Part shown: one piece after another, positions 9,265 to 18,101 of the stretch
Layout of the letters: each line of letters starts with the position of its first letter
Position numbering within the stretch: the first letter of the stretch is position 1
Assembly (NCBI GenBank): GCA_011523655.1
Contig: WTGH01000027.1
Coordinates: forward strand, 1-64,000
DNA: 64,000 nucleotides
DNA from: Rhodospirillaceae bacterium
GTDB taxonomy: Bacteria; Pseudomonadota; Alphaproteobacteria; Bin65
Reading direction: 5' to 3'
The notes under the pieces: generated by a model
What the model saw: only the letters and a program-made list of their open reading frames with translations
Told to the model about the DNA's origin: nothing
Databases searched by the model: none
Position numbers and translations under genes: made by a program

Positions 9265-10023
9265 ATGGAGGCTGCGCTGGCGCGTCGCCCGACTGCAAGA
9301 ACCGGCAGGAGCGGCCGAATTCGGGGCGGTTCGGCACCGCGCGTTGCCGCTGCTCCGCCGGGCAAGGCCCTGGACGTGGCGCCGGATAGCGCCCTGACTC
9401 TCGCCGGACGCCGCAAGGCCGGCACGGTAGTGATCGCCTGCGGCGCACTCGCCCGGGAGATCGTGCACTTCCGGGACATGAACGCGGTTCCCGCTTTCGA
9501 CGTCGCCTGCATTCCGGCCTGGCTCCACAACGCGCCGCAACTGATCCCGGACCGGGTCCGCGAGAAGATCCGCGAGTGCCGCACGGCCTACGACCGCATT
9601 CTCGTCGCCTACGCCGACTGCGGCACCGGCGGACTTCTCGACAGGGTGCTCGACGAAGAGGGCGTGGAGCGGATCGAGGGCCCGCACTGCTATGCCTTCT
9701 ACACCGGCCAGGCGGCGTTCGACGCGCTTGCCGAAGCCGAAACCGGCACATTTTATCTGACGGATTACATGGTCCGCCACTTCGACCGGCTGATCGTGGA
9801 GGGCCTCGGCCTCGACCGCCATCCAGAGTTGCGGGACGATTATTTCCGGCATTACACCCGCTGCCTCTATATCGCCCAGACCCGCGACGCCGGGCTCCAG
9901 GTCAAGGCGCAGGCGGCGGCGGCACGGCTGGGCCTGGGCTACGCCTTCCGCTATGTCGGCTATGGCGAACTGGAAGAATTCCTCGGCCGGGCCGCCGCTC
10001 CGCTGCCGGATCCCGGGGTCTGA
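9265..10023 (+). CDS. DUF1638 protein of corrinoid methyltransferase loci
   Basis: The 252-residue protein contains a DUF1638 domain (about residues 55-245) with the recognisable segments VIACGALAREI, ILVAYADCGTGGLLD and the Cys/His-containing GPHCYAFYTG. DUF1638 genes regularly accompany MttB-type corrinoid methyltransferase genes, but their reaction is not known to me. The gene begins three bases after the corrinoid protein stop, which points to close coupling. The first about 45 residues are a low-complexity basic extension rich in Arg, Ala and Gly that is not part of the domain. A cofactor-handling or methyl-carrier-related role is inference from context only. Confidence 0.85.
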   Translation: MEAALARRPTARTGRSGRIRGGSAPRVAAAPPGKALDVAPDSALTLAGRRKAGTVVIACGALAREIVHFRDMNAVPAFDVACIPAWLHNAPQLIPDRVREKIRECRTAYDRILVAYADCGTGGLLDRVLDEEGVERIEGPHCYAFYTGQAAFDALAEAETGTFYLTDYMVRHFDRLIVEGLGLDRHPELRDDYFRHYTRCLYIAQTRDAGLQVKAQAAAARLGLGYAFRYVGYGELEEFLGRAAAPLPDPGV

Positions 10024-10026
10024 AGC

Positions 10027-10335
10027 GTGGCGAAGCTCCAGATCATCTACTGGCGCGACATCCCGGCCCAGATTATCGTGTCGGCCGGCCGGAAGAAGGC
10101 GCGCCGGCAACTGGATGTGCGGTTCGAGAAGGCGATCGACCGGGCCGCCATCCGCGCCAAGCTGCACGGCACCGACGACTATCTCGAACAGTGGCGCCGC
10201 AGCGCGCCGGTCGATTGCGGCGACGATCTGGAAGCGGCGGCGGCCGAAGCCGCCGGGCGCATCGAACAGGAGTATCCCGAAGACCGGGTCGAACGGATCG
10301 TCCGGTCGAACGGCGTCGACGATACGGCCCGCTAG
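10027..10335 (+). CDS. Small virulence-factor-domain protein
   Basis: This 102-residue protein matches the small domain family named virulence factor in Pfam (beginning LQIIYWRDIPAQIIV, with ARRQLDVRFEKAIDRAA in the middle). The name is historical and does not describe a known activity. It starts with GTG three bases after the DUF1638 gene, and the same small gene is commonly found next to DUF1638 and corrinoid methyltransferase genes. It has no signal peptide or membrane segment. A helper role for the methyltransferase system is likely by context, but its mechanism is unknown. Confidence 0.75.
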   Translation: MAKLQIIYWRDIPAQIIVSAGRKKARRQLDVRFEKAIDRAAIRAKLHGTDDYLEQWRRSAPVDCGDDLEAAAAEAAGRIEQEYPEDRVERIVRSNGVDDTAR

Positions 10336-10362
10336 ACATCCGAACCTGAGAGCCAGCCCGAC

Positions 10363-11262
10363 ATGAGCCGAACCGTTGTCAGTTCCGCGACCCGGGAGGT
10401 CGTGATCGGTTTCGACCGGCCTTTCTGCATGATCGGCGAGCGCATCAACCCCACGGGGCGCAAGCTTCTGATGGAGGACCTGCGCCGCGGCGACTACAGC
10501 CGGGTCGAGACCGACGCCGTCGCCCAGGTCGAGGCCGGGGCGCACATGCTGGATGTCAACGCCGGCGTGCCGCTGGCGGACGAGCCGAAAATCCTGGCCG
10601 ATTGCATCAAGCTGGTGCAGTCGCTGGTCGATGTCCCGCTGTCGATCGACTCGTCCATCGTCGCGGCGCTGGAGGCGGGGCTGTCGGTCTATCAGGGCAA
10701 GCCGCTGCTCAATTCGGTAACCGGCGAGGAAGAGCGGCTGGAGGCCGTCCTTCCGCTGGTGAAGAAATATGGCTGCGCCGTGGTGGCGATCTCCAACGAC
10801 GAATCGGGCATTTCTGAAGACCCGGACGTCCGCTTCGACGTCGCCAGGAAGATCGTCCATCGGGCCGCCGACTACGGCATACCCAAGGAGGACATCGTCG
10901 TCGATCCGCTGGTCATGCCGATCGGCGCGATCAACCAGGCGGGCCGACAAGTCTTCTACATCCTGAACCGGCTGCGCGACGAGCTGGGCGTCAACAGCAC
11001 TTGCGGCGCATCCAACATCGGCTTCGGCCTGCCGAACCGGCCCGGCCTCAATGCCGCCTTCCTCGGCATGGCCGCCTGTTCGGGCATGACTTCGGCGATC
11101 ATGAATCCCTTGCATTCCCACGAGGTCGATGCCGTGATGGCGGCCGATGTGATGAACGGCAACGATCCCGACTGCCGGCGCTGGCTGAAGAAGTTCCGCG
11201 ATCCCGCCGCCGAGAGCGAAAGCCGCCGCGGCCGGGAAGGGCGCCGCCGCCGCCGTGCCTGA
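10363..11262 (+). CDS. mtgA: Methyltetrahydrofolate:corrinoid methyltransferase
   Basis: This enzyme moves the methyl group from the methyl-corrinoid protein to tetrahydrofolate. The 299-residue protein is a pterin-binding TIM barrel (about residues 14-275) with the family motifs MIGERINPTGR near the start, HMLDVNAGVP, SIDSS, and GASNIGFGLPNR, all involved in folate binding. It resembles AcsE, MtgA and the pterin domain of methionine synthase. The last about 20 residues are an Arg-rich tail (ESRRGREGRRRRRA) beyond the barrel. The stop overlaps the start of the following reactivator gene by eight bases. The assignment to glycine betaine metabolism depends on the neighbouring MttB homologue and dimethylglycine dehydrogenase. 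Confidence 0.93.
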   Translation: MSRTVVSSATREVVIGFDRPFCMIGERINPTGRKLLMEDLRRGDYSRVETDAVAQVEAGAHMLDVNAGVPLADEPKILADCIKLVQSLVDVPLSIDSSIVAALEAGLSVYQGKPLLNSVTGEEERLEAVLPLVKKYGCAVVAISNDESGISEDPDVRFDVARKIVHRAADYGIPKEDIVVDPLVMPIGAINQAGRQVFYILNRLRDELGVNSTCGASNIGFGLPNRPGLNAAFLGMAACSGMTSAIMNPLHSHEVDAVMAADVMNGNDPDCRRWLKKFRDPAAESESRRGREGRRRRRA

Positions 11263-13309
11263 AGCGCTGACCGGCGTAAAGGACGAGGCGGCCGAGGCGG
11301 AGGCCAAGGTCGTCTTCACGCCGTCGGGCAGGCGCGGCACGTTTCCGGTCGGCACCAACCTGCTGCAGGCGGCGCGCGACCTCGGCGTAGACCTCGATTC
11401 CGTGTGCGGCGGCCGGGGCATCTGCGGCCGCTGCCAGATCACCATCAGCACCGGCCGCTTCGCCAAGTTCGGGCTTGAAAGCGCGGCCGGCCATCTGAGC
11501 GCCTTCAGTGCCAACGAACAGCGCTACAAGGACCGGCGCGGGCTGGCCGAGGAGCGGCGCCTCGGCTGCCACGCGACGGTCCAGGGCGACCTGGTGATCG
11601 ATGTGCCTCCGGACAGCCAGGTCCACAAGCAGGTCGTCCGCAAACGCGCCGAAGTTCGCGACATCACCGTCAACCCGGCCGTCCGGCTGCACTATGTCGA
11701 GGTCGAGAAGCCAGACATGCACCACCCGACCGGCGATTTCGAGCGGCTGGCGACGGCGCTGCGGGAACAGTGGGGCCTCGGCGAGCTCGAGAGCGACGTG
11801 CGGATCCTGCAAAAGCTGCAGAAAAGCCTGCGCGAAGGCGACTGGAAGGCAACCGTCGCGATTCACCGCAAGGAGCGGATCATCGCCATTTGGCCGGGGT
11901 TTCGGGGCAAGGCCTACGGCCTGGCCTACGATGTCGGCTCGACGACCGTCGCTGCCCATCTCGCCGACCTTTCGACCGGAGAGGTCGTCGCCTCGGTCGG
12001 GGTCATGAACCCGCAGATCCGCTTCGGCGAAGACCTGATGAGCCGGGTCTCCTACGCCATGATGAACCCGGGTGGCGACATCGAATTGACCGAGGCCGTT
12101 CGCGAGGCCGTGAACCGGCTGGTCGCCGATGCGGCTGCGGAGGCGGGGATTGCGGCCGACGACATCCTAAACGCGACCTTCGTCGGCAACCCAATCATGC
12201 ATCACCTGCTGCTCGGCATCGATCCGGTCGAACTGGGCGGGGCGCCCTTTGCGCTGGCGACCAATCGGGCGCAGACGCTCTGGGCGTCCGAAATCGGCCT
12301 GGCGGTCAATCCGGACGCGCGGGTCTATTTCCTGCCCTGCATCGCCGGCCATGTCGGCGCCGACGCGGCCGGCGTGATTCTCTCCGAAACGCCCTATCTT
12401 TCCGACGATACCGTGCTGATCGTCGATGTCGGCACCAATGCCGAAATCGTCCTGGGCAACAGGGAGCGCATTCTGGCCGCGTCCTCGCCGACCGGGCCGG
12501 CCTTCGAGGGCGCCCAGATCGTCTGCGGCCAGCGCGCCGCGCCCGGCGCCATCGAGCGGGTCCGCATCGATCCCGAAACCCTGGAAGCGCGGGTCAGGGT
12601 GATCGGTTGCGACCTGTGGTCCGACGAGCCCGGCTTCGATGCGGCGACAGGCGATACCGGCGTCACCGGCATCTGCGGTTCCGGCATCATCGAGGCGCTG
12701 GCCGAGATGTATCTCGCCGGCCTGATCCGGCCGGACGGAACGATCGACGGCGGCCTGGGTGGACGGACCGACCGGCTGCAGGCCGAGGATCGGACCTTCA
12801 GCTACCGCCTGTACAGGGCCGGCGAGCGCGACATCCGCATCTACCAGGTCGACGTGCGGGCGATCCAGCTTGCCAAGGCGGCGCTCTATGCCGGCGCCCG
12901 GCTGCTGATGGACCGGCTGAGGATCGCCGCGCCGGACCGGATCGTGCTCGCCGGCGCCTTCGGCACCCATATCGAGCCGAAATACGCCATGATCCTGGGC
13001 ATGATCCCGGACTGCGCCCTGGACAAGGTGACCTCGGCCGGCAACGCCGCCGGCACCGGGGCCACGATCGCGCTGCTCGACCAGGCGGCGCGCGACGAGA
13101 TCGAGCGGGTCGTGCGCGGAATCGAAAAGGTCGAGACCGCCGTCGAACCCGAATTCCAGCGCCATTTCGTCGACGCGATGGCGCTGCCCCACGCGACCGC
13201 CGACTATCCGCACCTCTCCCGGCAGGTAACCCTGCCCGCGCGCCTGGCCGACGACGGCGGTGCCGTGGCGGAAAGCGGCGGACGCCGCCGGGGCCGCCGG
13301 CGCCGGTAG
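11255..13309 (+). CDS. RACo-like corrinoid reactivation ASKHA protein
   Basis: Proteins of this type use ATP and low-potential electrons to return an accidentally oxidised Co(II) corrinoid to the active Co(I) state. The 684-residue protein has an N-terminal [2Fe-2S] ferredoxin domain (Cys pattern CGGRGICGRC, about residues 48-57, with a further Cys near residue 105). A linker and a large ASKHA ATPase domain follow (DUF4445), with YDVGSTTVAAHL near residue 225 and DVGTNAEIVLGN near residue 390. The C-terminus ends in an Arg-rich tail (GGRRRGRRRR). It starts at GTG inside the end of the methyltransferase gene, so translation is coupled. It is the last gene of the + strand methyl-transfer operon. 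Confidence 0.93.
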   Translation: MPEALTGVKDEAAEAEAKVVFTPSGRRGTFPVGTNLLQAARDLGVDLDSVCGGRGICGRCQITISTGRFAKFGLESAAGHLSAFSANEQRYKDRRGLAEERRLGCHATVQGDLVIDVPPDSQVHKQVVRKRAEVRDITVNPAVRLHYVEVEKPDMHHPTGDFERLATALREQWGLGELESDVRILQKLQKSLREGDWKATVAIHRKERIIAIWPGFRGKAYGLAYDVGSTTVAAHLADLSTGEVVASVGVMNPQIRFGEDLMSRVSYAMMNPGGDIELTEAVREAVNRLVADAAAEAGIAADDILNATFVGNPIMHHLLLGIDPVELGGAPFALATNRAQTLWASEIGLAVNPDARVYFLPCIAGHVGADAAGVILSETPYLSDDTVLIVDVGTNAEIVLGNRERILAASSPTGPAFEGAQIVCGQRAAPGAIERVRIDPETLEARVRVIGCDLWSDEPGFDAATGDTGVTGICGSGIIEALAEMYLAGLIRPDGTIDGGLGGRTDRLQAEDRTFSYRLYRAGERDIRIYQVDVRAIQLAKAALYAGARLLMDRLRIAAPDRIVLAGAFGTHIEPKYAMILGMIPDCALDKVTSAGNAAGTGATIALLDQAARDEIERVVRGIEKVETAVEPEFQRHFVDAMALPHATADYPHLSRQVTLPARLADDGGAVAESGGRRRGRRRR

Positions 13310-13411
13310 CGCGTAGCACAATTAAGTATTTTATTACAATGTATTAAAAAATGAAATTAATCTTTTCTGTGAAAATTTCTGCCTGCGGACGGATGCCTTG
13401 AAGGTGCGCCA

Positions 13412-14986
13412 TCAGCCGATCCCGTCGGGCAGGCTTTCCTTCTTCTTCGCGATGAATGCGTTGAGCGCCTCGTCGATGGCCGGGTCGAGCGACGGCGCCT
13501 CGTAGCTCGCCAGCATGGCCTTCCAGCGTTCGTTGGCGCGCACGACGATGTCCTTTGAGCCGTCGCTCTGCCATTGCTCGAAGCTGTTGTTGTCCGCGAC
13601 GGCGGAGCGCCAGAAGGCGGTCTCGAAATTGTCCTGGGTGTGCTGGCAGCCGAGATAGTGGCTGCCGGGCCCGACCTCGCGCACCGCACTGAGCGCCTGG
13701 CCGTTTTCCGACAGGTCGTAGCCGCCGGCCATTACCTGGTGCATGGCAAGCTGGTCGGCGTCCATGATCAGCTTCTCGTAGCTCGACGCCAGCCCGCCCT
13801 CCAGCCAGCCCGCGGCGTGGAGCACGAAATTCACCCCGGCCAATACCGTCGGCATCAATGTATTGGCGCTCTCGTAAGCCGCCTGGGCGTCCGGCAGCTT
13901 GGAGGCGCAGAGCGAGCCGCCGTTGCGGAAGGGCAGCCCGAGCCGGCGGGCCAGCGCCGCAAGGCCAAACAGGGCGAGGGCGGGCTCCGGCGTCCCGAAG
14001 GTCGGCGCGCCGGACTGCATCGAGATCGAGCTGGAGAAGCTGCCGAACACGACCGGCGTTCCCGGCCGGCACAACTGGGTCACGGCGATGCCGGCCATCG
14101 CTTCGGCCAGCGTCTGGGCCATCACGCCGGCCACGGTCACGGGCGCCATGGCGCCGGACAGGATGAACGGGCTGACCACCGTTGCCTGGCCGGCTTTCGC
14201 ATAGGCTTTCAGCGCGCCCAGCATGGTGGCGTCGAACACCATCGGCGAGTTGGCATTGATCAGGCTGGTGCAGACGCAGTTCTCGTCGACGAAAGCGTCG
14301 CCGAACAGGATTTTCGCCATGGCGACCGTATCGGCGGCGCGCTGCGGATGGGTGACCGAGCCCATGAAGGGTTTGTCCGACCAACGCATATGGGCATAGA
14401 CCATGTCGAGGTGCCGCTTGTTGATCGGCACGTCGACCGGCTCGCACACCGTCCCGCCGGAATGATGCAGCGCCGGCGACAGGTAGGCCAGCTTCACGAA
14501 ATTGCGGAAATCCTCGATCGTGCCGTAGCGCCGGCCGCCGTCCAGGTCGCGCACGAAGGGTGGGCCGTAGACCGGCGCGAACACCGTATGGCCGCCGCCG
14601 ATCTCGACCGAGCGCTCCGGGTTGCGGGCATGCTGGGTGTATTGCGCCGGCGCCGTCGAGCAAAGCTGCCGGGCGAGGCCGCGCGGGAAACGGACCCGCG
14701 TTTCGCGGACATCCGCGCCTGCGTCCCGGAACATGTCGAGGCATTCCTGATCGTCGTGAAACTCGATGCCGACCTCTTCCAGGATCGTGTCGGCATTATG
14801 CTCGATGAGTTCGAGTCCTTCGGCCGACAGCAATTCGACCTTGGGGATTCTGCGCAGAATCGCGCCAAGCTGCTCGACCGGACCGGCCGTCCGCGCCGCG
14901 CGCCGGCTTTCCCGGCCGCCGCCCGCACGACCCGCGCGCCGGCCCGCACGGCCTTCGCCGCGCTTTCGGCCGCGTTCTTCGCTCAT
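13412..14986 (-). CDS. mtgB: MttB-superfamily methyltransferase (glycine betaine type, no Pyl)
   Basis: This 524-residue protein belongs to the trimethylamine methyltransferase MttB superfamily. The frame has no internal amber codon, so it is a non-pyrrolysine member; such enzymes demethylate glycine betaine or other quaternary amines and pass the methyl group to a corrinoid protein. Family segments include TVFAPVYGPPFVRDLDGG, SGGTVCEPVDVP, GAPTFGTPEPA and GPGSHYLGCQHTQDNF near the end. The first about 35 residues are Arg/Gly-rich and lie outside the barrel. GGAGG is placed seven bases before the ATG. It converges with the corrinoid operon across an AT-rich 102-base gap and precedes a repeat-rich upstream region. 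The substrate is inferred, helped by the adjacent dimethylglycine dehydrogenase homologue. Confidence 0.9.
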   Translation of the reverse strand: MSEERGRKRGEGRAGRRAGRAGGGRESRRAARTAGPVEQLGAILRRIPKVELLSAEGLELIEHNADTILEEVGIEFHDDQECLDMFRDAGADVRETRVRFPRGLARQLCSTAPAQYTQHARNPERSVEIGGGHTVFAPVYGPPFVRDLDGGRRYGTIEDFRNFVKLAYLSPALHHSGGTVCEPVDVPINKRHLDMVYAHMRWSDKPFMGSVTHPQRAADTVAMAKILFGDAFVDENCVCTSLINANSPMVFDATMLGALKAYAKAGQATVVSPFILSGAMAPVTVAGVMAQTLAEAMAGIAVTQLCRPGTPVVFGSFSSSISMQSGAPTFGTPEPALALFGLAALARRLGLPFRNGGSLCASKLPDAQAAYESANTLMPTVLAGVNFVLHAAGWLEGGLASSYEKLIMDADQLAMHQVMAGGYDLSENGQALSAVREVGPGSHYLGCQHTQDNFETAFWRSAVADNNSFEQWQSDGSKDIVVRANERWKAMLASYEAPSLDPAIDEALNAFIAKKKESLPDGIG

Positions 14987-15061
14987 GGCCGGGCCTCCGC
15001 ACCCTGCGCGGGGATGTCAGGAAATGTCATGATTCGCCGGAAATTTCCTCCAGTTGCGCCC

Positions 15062-15181
15062 GTCATTCCGACCGGAGCGGCCGCTAGGACGCGGAGTGGA
15101 GGAATCTCGTCGCAGCATTTGGGCGCCCGCGTCTCGGATCGAGCCGAGATCCCTCCACTCGCTCCGCCCGGTCGGGATGAC
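15062..15181. repeat. REP-like long inverted repeat
   Basis: The outer arms GTCATTCCGACCGG (15062-15075) and CCGGTCGGGATGAC (15168-15181) are complementary with one mismatch. Inner arms around 15091-15109 and 15143-15160 also pair (GGAGTGGAGG with CCCTCCACTC). This is typical of extragenic palindromic elements dispersed in alphaproteobacterial genomes. Confidence 0.7.
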
Positions 15182-15356
15182 GGATAGGGTGTAAGGCAGC
15201 GAGCGAAGCATTCGCCGATGTCAGGAAATGTCATGTTCTGTCGTGCGCCCCCTCGTAGCGCGGACATGCTTCCGGCGTCGTCGCGCTAGCGCCCGGCGCC
15301 CGGATGTCAGGATATGTCAGGAAATGTAAGTCGGGACCGGCGAATGGCCCGCTATA

Positions 15357-15509
15357 CCTCCCCCTCGACAGAGGGGGAGGCCAGGACAGGAATTGGGCGA
15401 GGGTGGCGCGTCTGCAGACGCGCACCGCTGCGAGGCGGTCCATGCCGGACAGCGACCGTACCCCCATCGACCTCGCTGCGCTCGGCCACTCCCCCCTCCG
15501 AAGAGGGGG
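15357..15509. repeat. Second extragenic element with C/G-tract hairpins
   Basis: A perfect ten-base stem CCTCCCCCTC / GAGGGGGAGG (15357-15366 with 15371-15380, loop GACA) opens the element. A similar small hairpin (15492-15509, CCCCTC..GAGGGG) closes it. It looks like a second, different intergenic repeat family, bracketed by TGTCA clusters. Confidence 0.6.
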
Positions 15510-15656
15510 AAGGACATAATTCGCAGGATTGAGAATGTCAGGATATGTCATGTTTTGTCATGAACCCATACACAGCCATCATTTTTCGCAACATCCCGGG
15601 ACGCTCGCTGCGGCAAAATATAGGGCACGAGAACCTATATTTCAAGGAAATTGCGC

Positions 15657-18101
15657 CTATGACCGCAGCGCCGCATTGTCCGGATCGTAGGGGCTTTCGG
15701 CTATGATCCGGGCCGGGCGGCGCTGGTCGAGCACGCGGACTTCGCACGCCCGGCCGATCTCCGCTACGTCGCTGCGCACATAGCCGAGCAGCAGGCTCTT
15801 GCCGACATGGTGGCCGTAGCCGCCTGCGGTGCCGCGACCGGCGACCTCGCCGTCGATATACACCGGCTCGTTGCCGAACGGGTCGGCGTCGTCGGCGTCG
15901 ATCTCGATGGTGCGGTAGGCGTTCGGCACGCCCTGTTCCTTCTGCGCCAGCAGGGCGGCGCGGCCGGTGAAGTCGGCGTTCTTGTCGAAGCGCACGAAGC
16001 GGTCCAGCCCGGCCTCCAGAACGCTGTTCTCGGCGTTCAGGTCGGTGCCGAACAGCCGGTAGCTCTTTTCCAGCCGCATCGAATCCATCGCGCGCATGCC
16101 GACCGGGCCGATGTCGAATTCCGCGCCGGCCTCCATGAGCGCATCGTACAGATGGATCTGGTATTCGATCGGATGGTGCAGCTCCCAGCCGAGGGAGCCG
16201 ACGAAGTTGACCCGAAGCGCGCGCACGTCGGGGCAGTAGCCGACCGGGATGTCCCGGCCGGTGAGCCACGGAAAGGCTTCGTTCGAGACGTCGGCGTCGG
16301 CCAGCTTCTCCAGCACATTGCGCGCCTGCGGGCCGGCGAGCACGAAGACACCGTATTGCGTCGTCAAGTCCTGCAGGAAGACCGAGCCGTCGCGCGGCGC
16401 GCGGCGGGTGAGGATGTCCCAGTCCATGTCGTGGGCCGCGCCAGGGCCGACCAGGTAGAAGCGCTCGCCGTACAGGCCGTCGGGCAGGCGCAGGATGGTG
16501 AATTCGCTGCGCACAGAGCCCGACGGGTTGAGCGCGTGGGCCAGCGTCATGCGCGAAACCTTGCGCGGCACGTTGTTGGCCACCATGCCGTCAAGCCAGG
16601 CGCGCGCGCCCGGGCCCTCGACCAGGTATTTCGCGAAGCTGGAAAGCTCCATCAGCCCGACCCGCTCGCGCATGGTGCGGACCTCGTCGCCGACATGCGC
16701 GAACCAGTTGGAGCGGCGGTAGGAGTAGTCGTCCTTCCGCTCGACGCCGGCCGGCGCAAACCAGTTCGGCCGCTCCCAGCCGAAGCGCGCGCCCCAGACG
16801 GCGCCGGCCCGGTCGAGCCGCTCGTAGCAGGGCGGCGCCTTGGCCGGCCGGCCGAGCAGGCGCTCCTCCATCGGATAGTGGTTGATGAAGACGTGCTCGT
16901 ACGCCTCTTCGTTCTTGATCCTGGCGAAGTTCTTCGAGACGACGCCGAAGCGCCGCGGATCGACGCCGATCATGTCGACAGTCGGCTCGCCGTCGACGAT
17001 CCACTCGGCGAGCTGCCAGCCGGCGCCGCCGGCCGCGGTGATGCCGAAGCTGTGGCCCTCCGAAAGCCAGAAATTCTCCAGGCCGAAAGCCGGGCCGACC
17101 ATCGGGTTGCCGTCGGGGGTATAGGCGATCGGGCCGTTGACGATGTCCTTGATGCCGGCATTCTCGAAGCTCGGCACCCGGTTCATGGCGGCTTCGACAT
17201 GGGGCACGAGCCGGTCGAGGTCGCCGGGGAACAGGTCCTTCTCGAAGCTCTCCGGCACGCCGTCGACGAAGCAGGCCGGCGCGTGGCGTTCGTAAGGGCC
17301 GAGGATCCAGCCCATCCGCTCCTCGCGCAGATAGTAGGAGGCGTCGGATTCCCGGAGTACGGCAAGTTCTGCGTTACCGGCTTCCCTGTACTCCTGCAGC
17401 ACGGGATCGACGTCGGTGACGATATACTGGTGCTGCACCGGGATCGCCGGAATTTCGAGGCCGACCATCCGGGCCGTGGTGCGGGCATAGTTGCCGGTCG
17501 CGCTCACGACATGCTCGCAGCGGATGTCGCCCTTGTCGGTCTTCACGATCCACTCGCGGTTGTCGCGCTCGATCCCAGTTACGGTGGTGTGCTGATGGAT
17601 TTCGGCGCCGCGGTTGCGCGCGCCCCTGGCGAGCGCCATCGTCACATCGACCGGCGCGATATGGCCGTCCGTCGGGTGCCACAGGGCGCCGACCAGCCCT
17701 TCGGCGTCGATCAGCGGCCAGAGCTGTTTGATGCGTTCGACGTCGACGATCTCGCATTCGACGCCGATGGTCTCCGCCGTGCACTGGTAGAGGCGGTATT
17801 CGTCCATGCGGTCGCGGTTGGTCGCGAGGCGCAGGTTGCCGTTGACGTGGAAGCTGACGTCCTGGCCGGTCTCCGCCTCCAGCGTCTTGTACAGGTTGAC
17901 CGAATACTGGTGCAGCTGGCCGACCGAATAGCTCATGTTGAACAGCGGCAGCAGGCCGGCGGCGTGCCATGTCGAGCCTGCGGTCAGCTCGGTGCGCTCG
18001 ACCAGCATCACGTCGGTCCAGCCCTTTTTCGCCAGGTGATACAGGGTGGAAACGCCGACCACCCCGCCGCCGATCACGACGACGCGCGCCTGGTTCTTCA
18101 T
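15657..18101 (-). CDS. Dimethylglycine dehydrogenase-like flavoprotein (DAO + GcvT)
   Basis: The 814-residue protein combines an N-terminal FAD-dependent DAO oxidase domain (VVVIGGGVVGVSTLYHLA at residues 7-24) with a C-terminal aminomethyltransferase (GcvT) folate-binding domain from about residue 430. This architecture is that of dimethylglycine and sarcosine dehydrogenases, which oxidise an N-methyl group and pass formaldehyde to tetrahydrofolate. TAGSTWHAAGL contains the His that carries covalent FAD in this family. GGGGAGG lies upstream of the ATG. Next to an MttB homologue it fits the second step of glycine betaine breakdown. Sarcosine or another N-methyl amine remains possible. Confidence 0.88.
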   Translation of the reverse strand: MKNQARVVVIGGGVVGVSTLYHLAKKGWTDVMLVERTELTAGSTWHAAGLLPLFNMSYSVGQLHQYSVNLYKTLEAETGQDVSFHVNGNLRLATNRDRMDEYRLYQCTAETIGVECEIVDVERIKQLWPLIDAEGLVGALWHPTDGHIAPVDVTMALARGARNRGAEIHQHTTVTGIERDNREWIVKTDKGDIRCEHVVSATGNYARTTARMVGLEIPAIPVQHQYIVTDVDPVLQEYREAGNAELAVLRESDASYYLREERMGWILGPYERHAPACFVDGVPESFEKDLFPGDLDRLVPHVEAAMNRVPSFENAGIKDIVNGPIAYTPDGNPMVGPAFGLENFWLSEGHSFGITAAGGAGWQLAEWIVDGEPTVDMIGVDPRRFGVVSKNFARIKNEEAYEHVFINHYPMEERLLGRPAKAPPCYERLDRAGAVWGARFGWERPNWFAPAGVERKDDYSYRRSNWFAHVGDEVRTMRERVGLMELSSFAKYLVEGPGARAWLDGMVANNVPRKVSRMTLAHALNPSGSVRSEFTILRLPDGLYGERFYLVGPGAAHDMDWDILTRRAPRDGSVFLQDLTTQYGVFVLAGPQARNVLEKLADADVSNEAFPWLTGRDIPVGYCPDVRALRVNFVGSLGWELHHPIEYQIHLYDALMEAGAEFDIGPVGMRAMDSMRLEKSYRLFGTDLNAENSVLEAGLDRFVRFDKNADFTGRAALLAQKEQGVPNAYRTIEIDADDADPFGNEPVYIDGEVAGRGTAGGYGHHVGKSLLLGYVRSDVAEIGRACEVRVLDQRRPARIIAESPYDPDNAALRS

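Larger units (their letters stand above)
15013..15561. repeat. Clusters of TGTCA direct repeats
   Basis: TGTCA words spaced exactly nine bases apart occur in four clusters: 15013-15032, 15218-15235, 15303-15330 and 15534-15561. The full unit in the first two is GATGTCAGGAAATGTCATG; the third and fourth have GATATGTCA variants, with three repeat steps in the fourth. The first two clusters flank one palindromic element and the last two flank another. The array lies upstream of the MttB-family gene and behind the dimethylglycine dehydrogenase gene. Confidence 0.75.

Noticed and set aside
8410..11514. Very long open frame (over 1,000 codons) opposite the corrinoid genes
   Set aside because: It covers five recognised genes on the other strand and has low-complexity mirror-frame sequence.
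13412..14986. Pyrrolysine-containing trimethylamine methyltransferase
   Set aside because: The frame has no in-frame amber codon and no pyl genes are nearby.
15013..15561. CRISPR array
   Set aside because: Repeat spacing is irregular between clusters, units are short and no cas gene is present.
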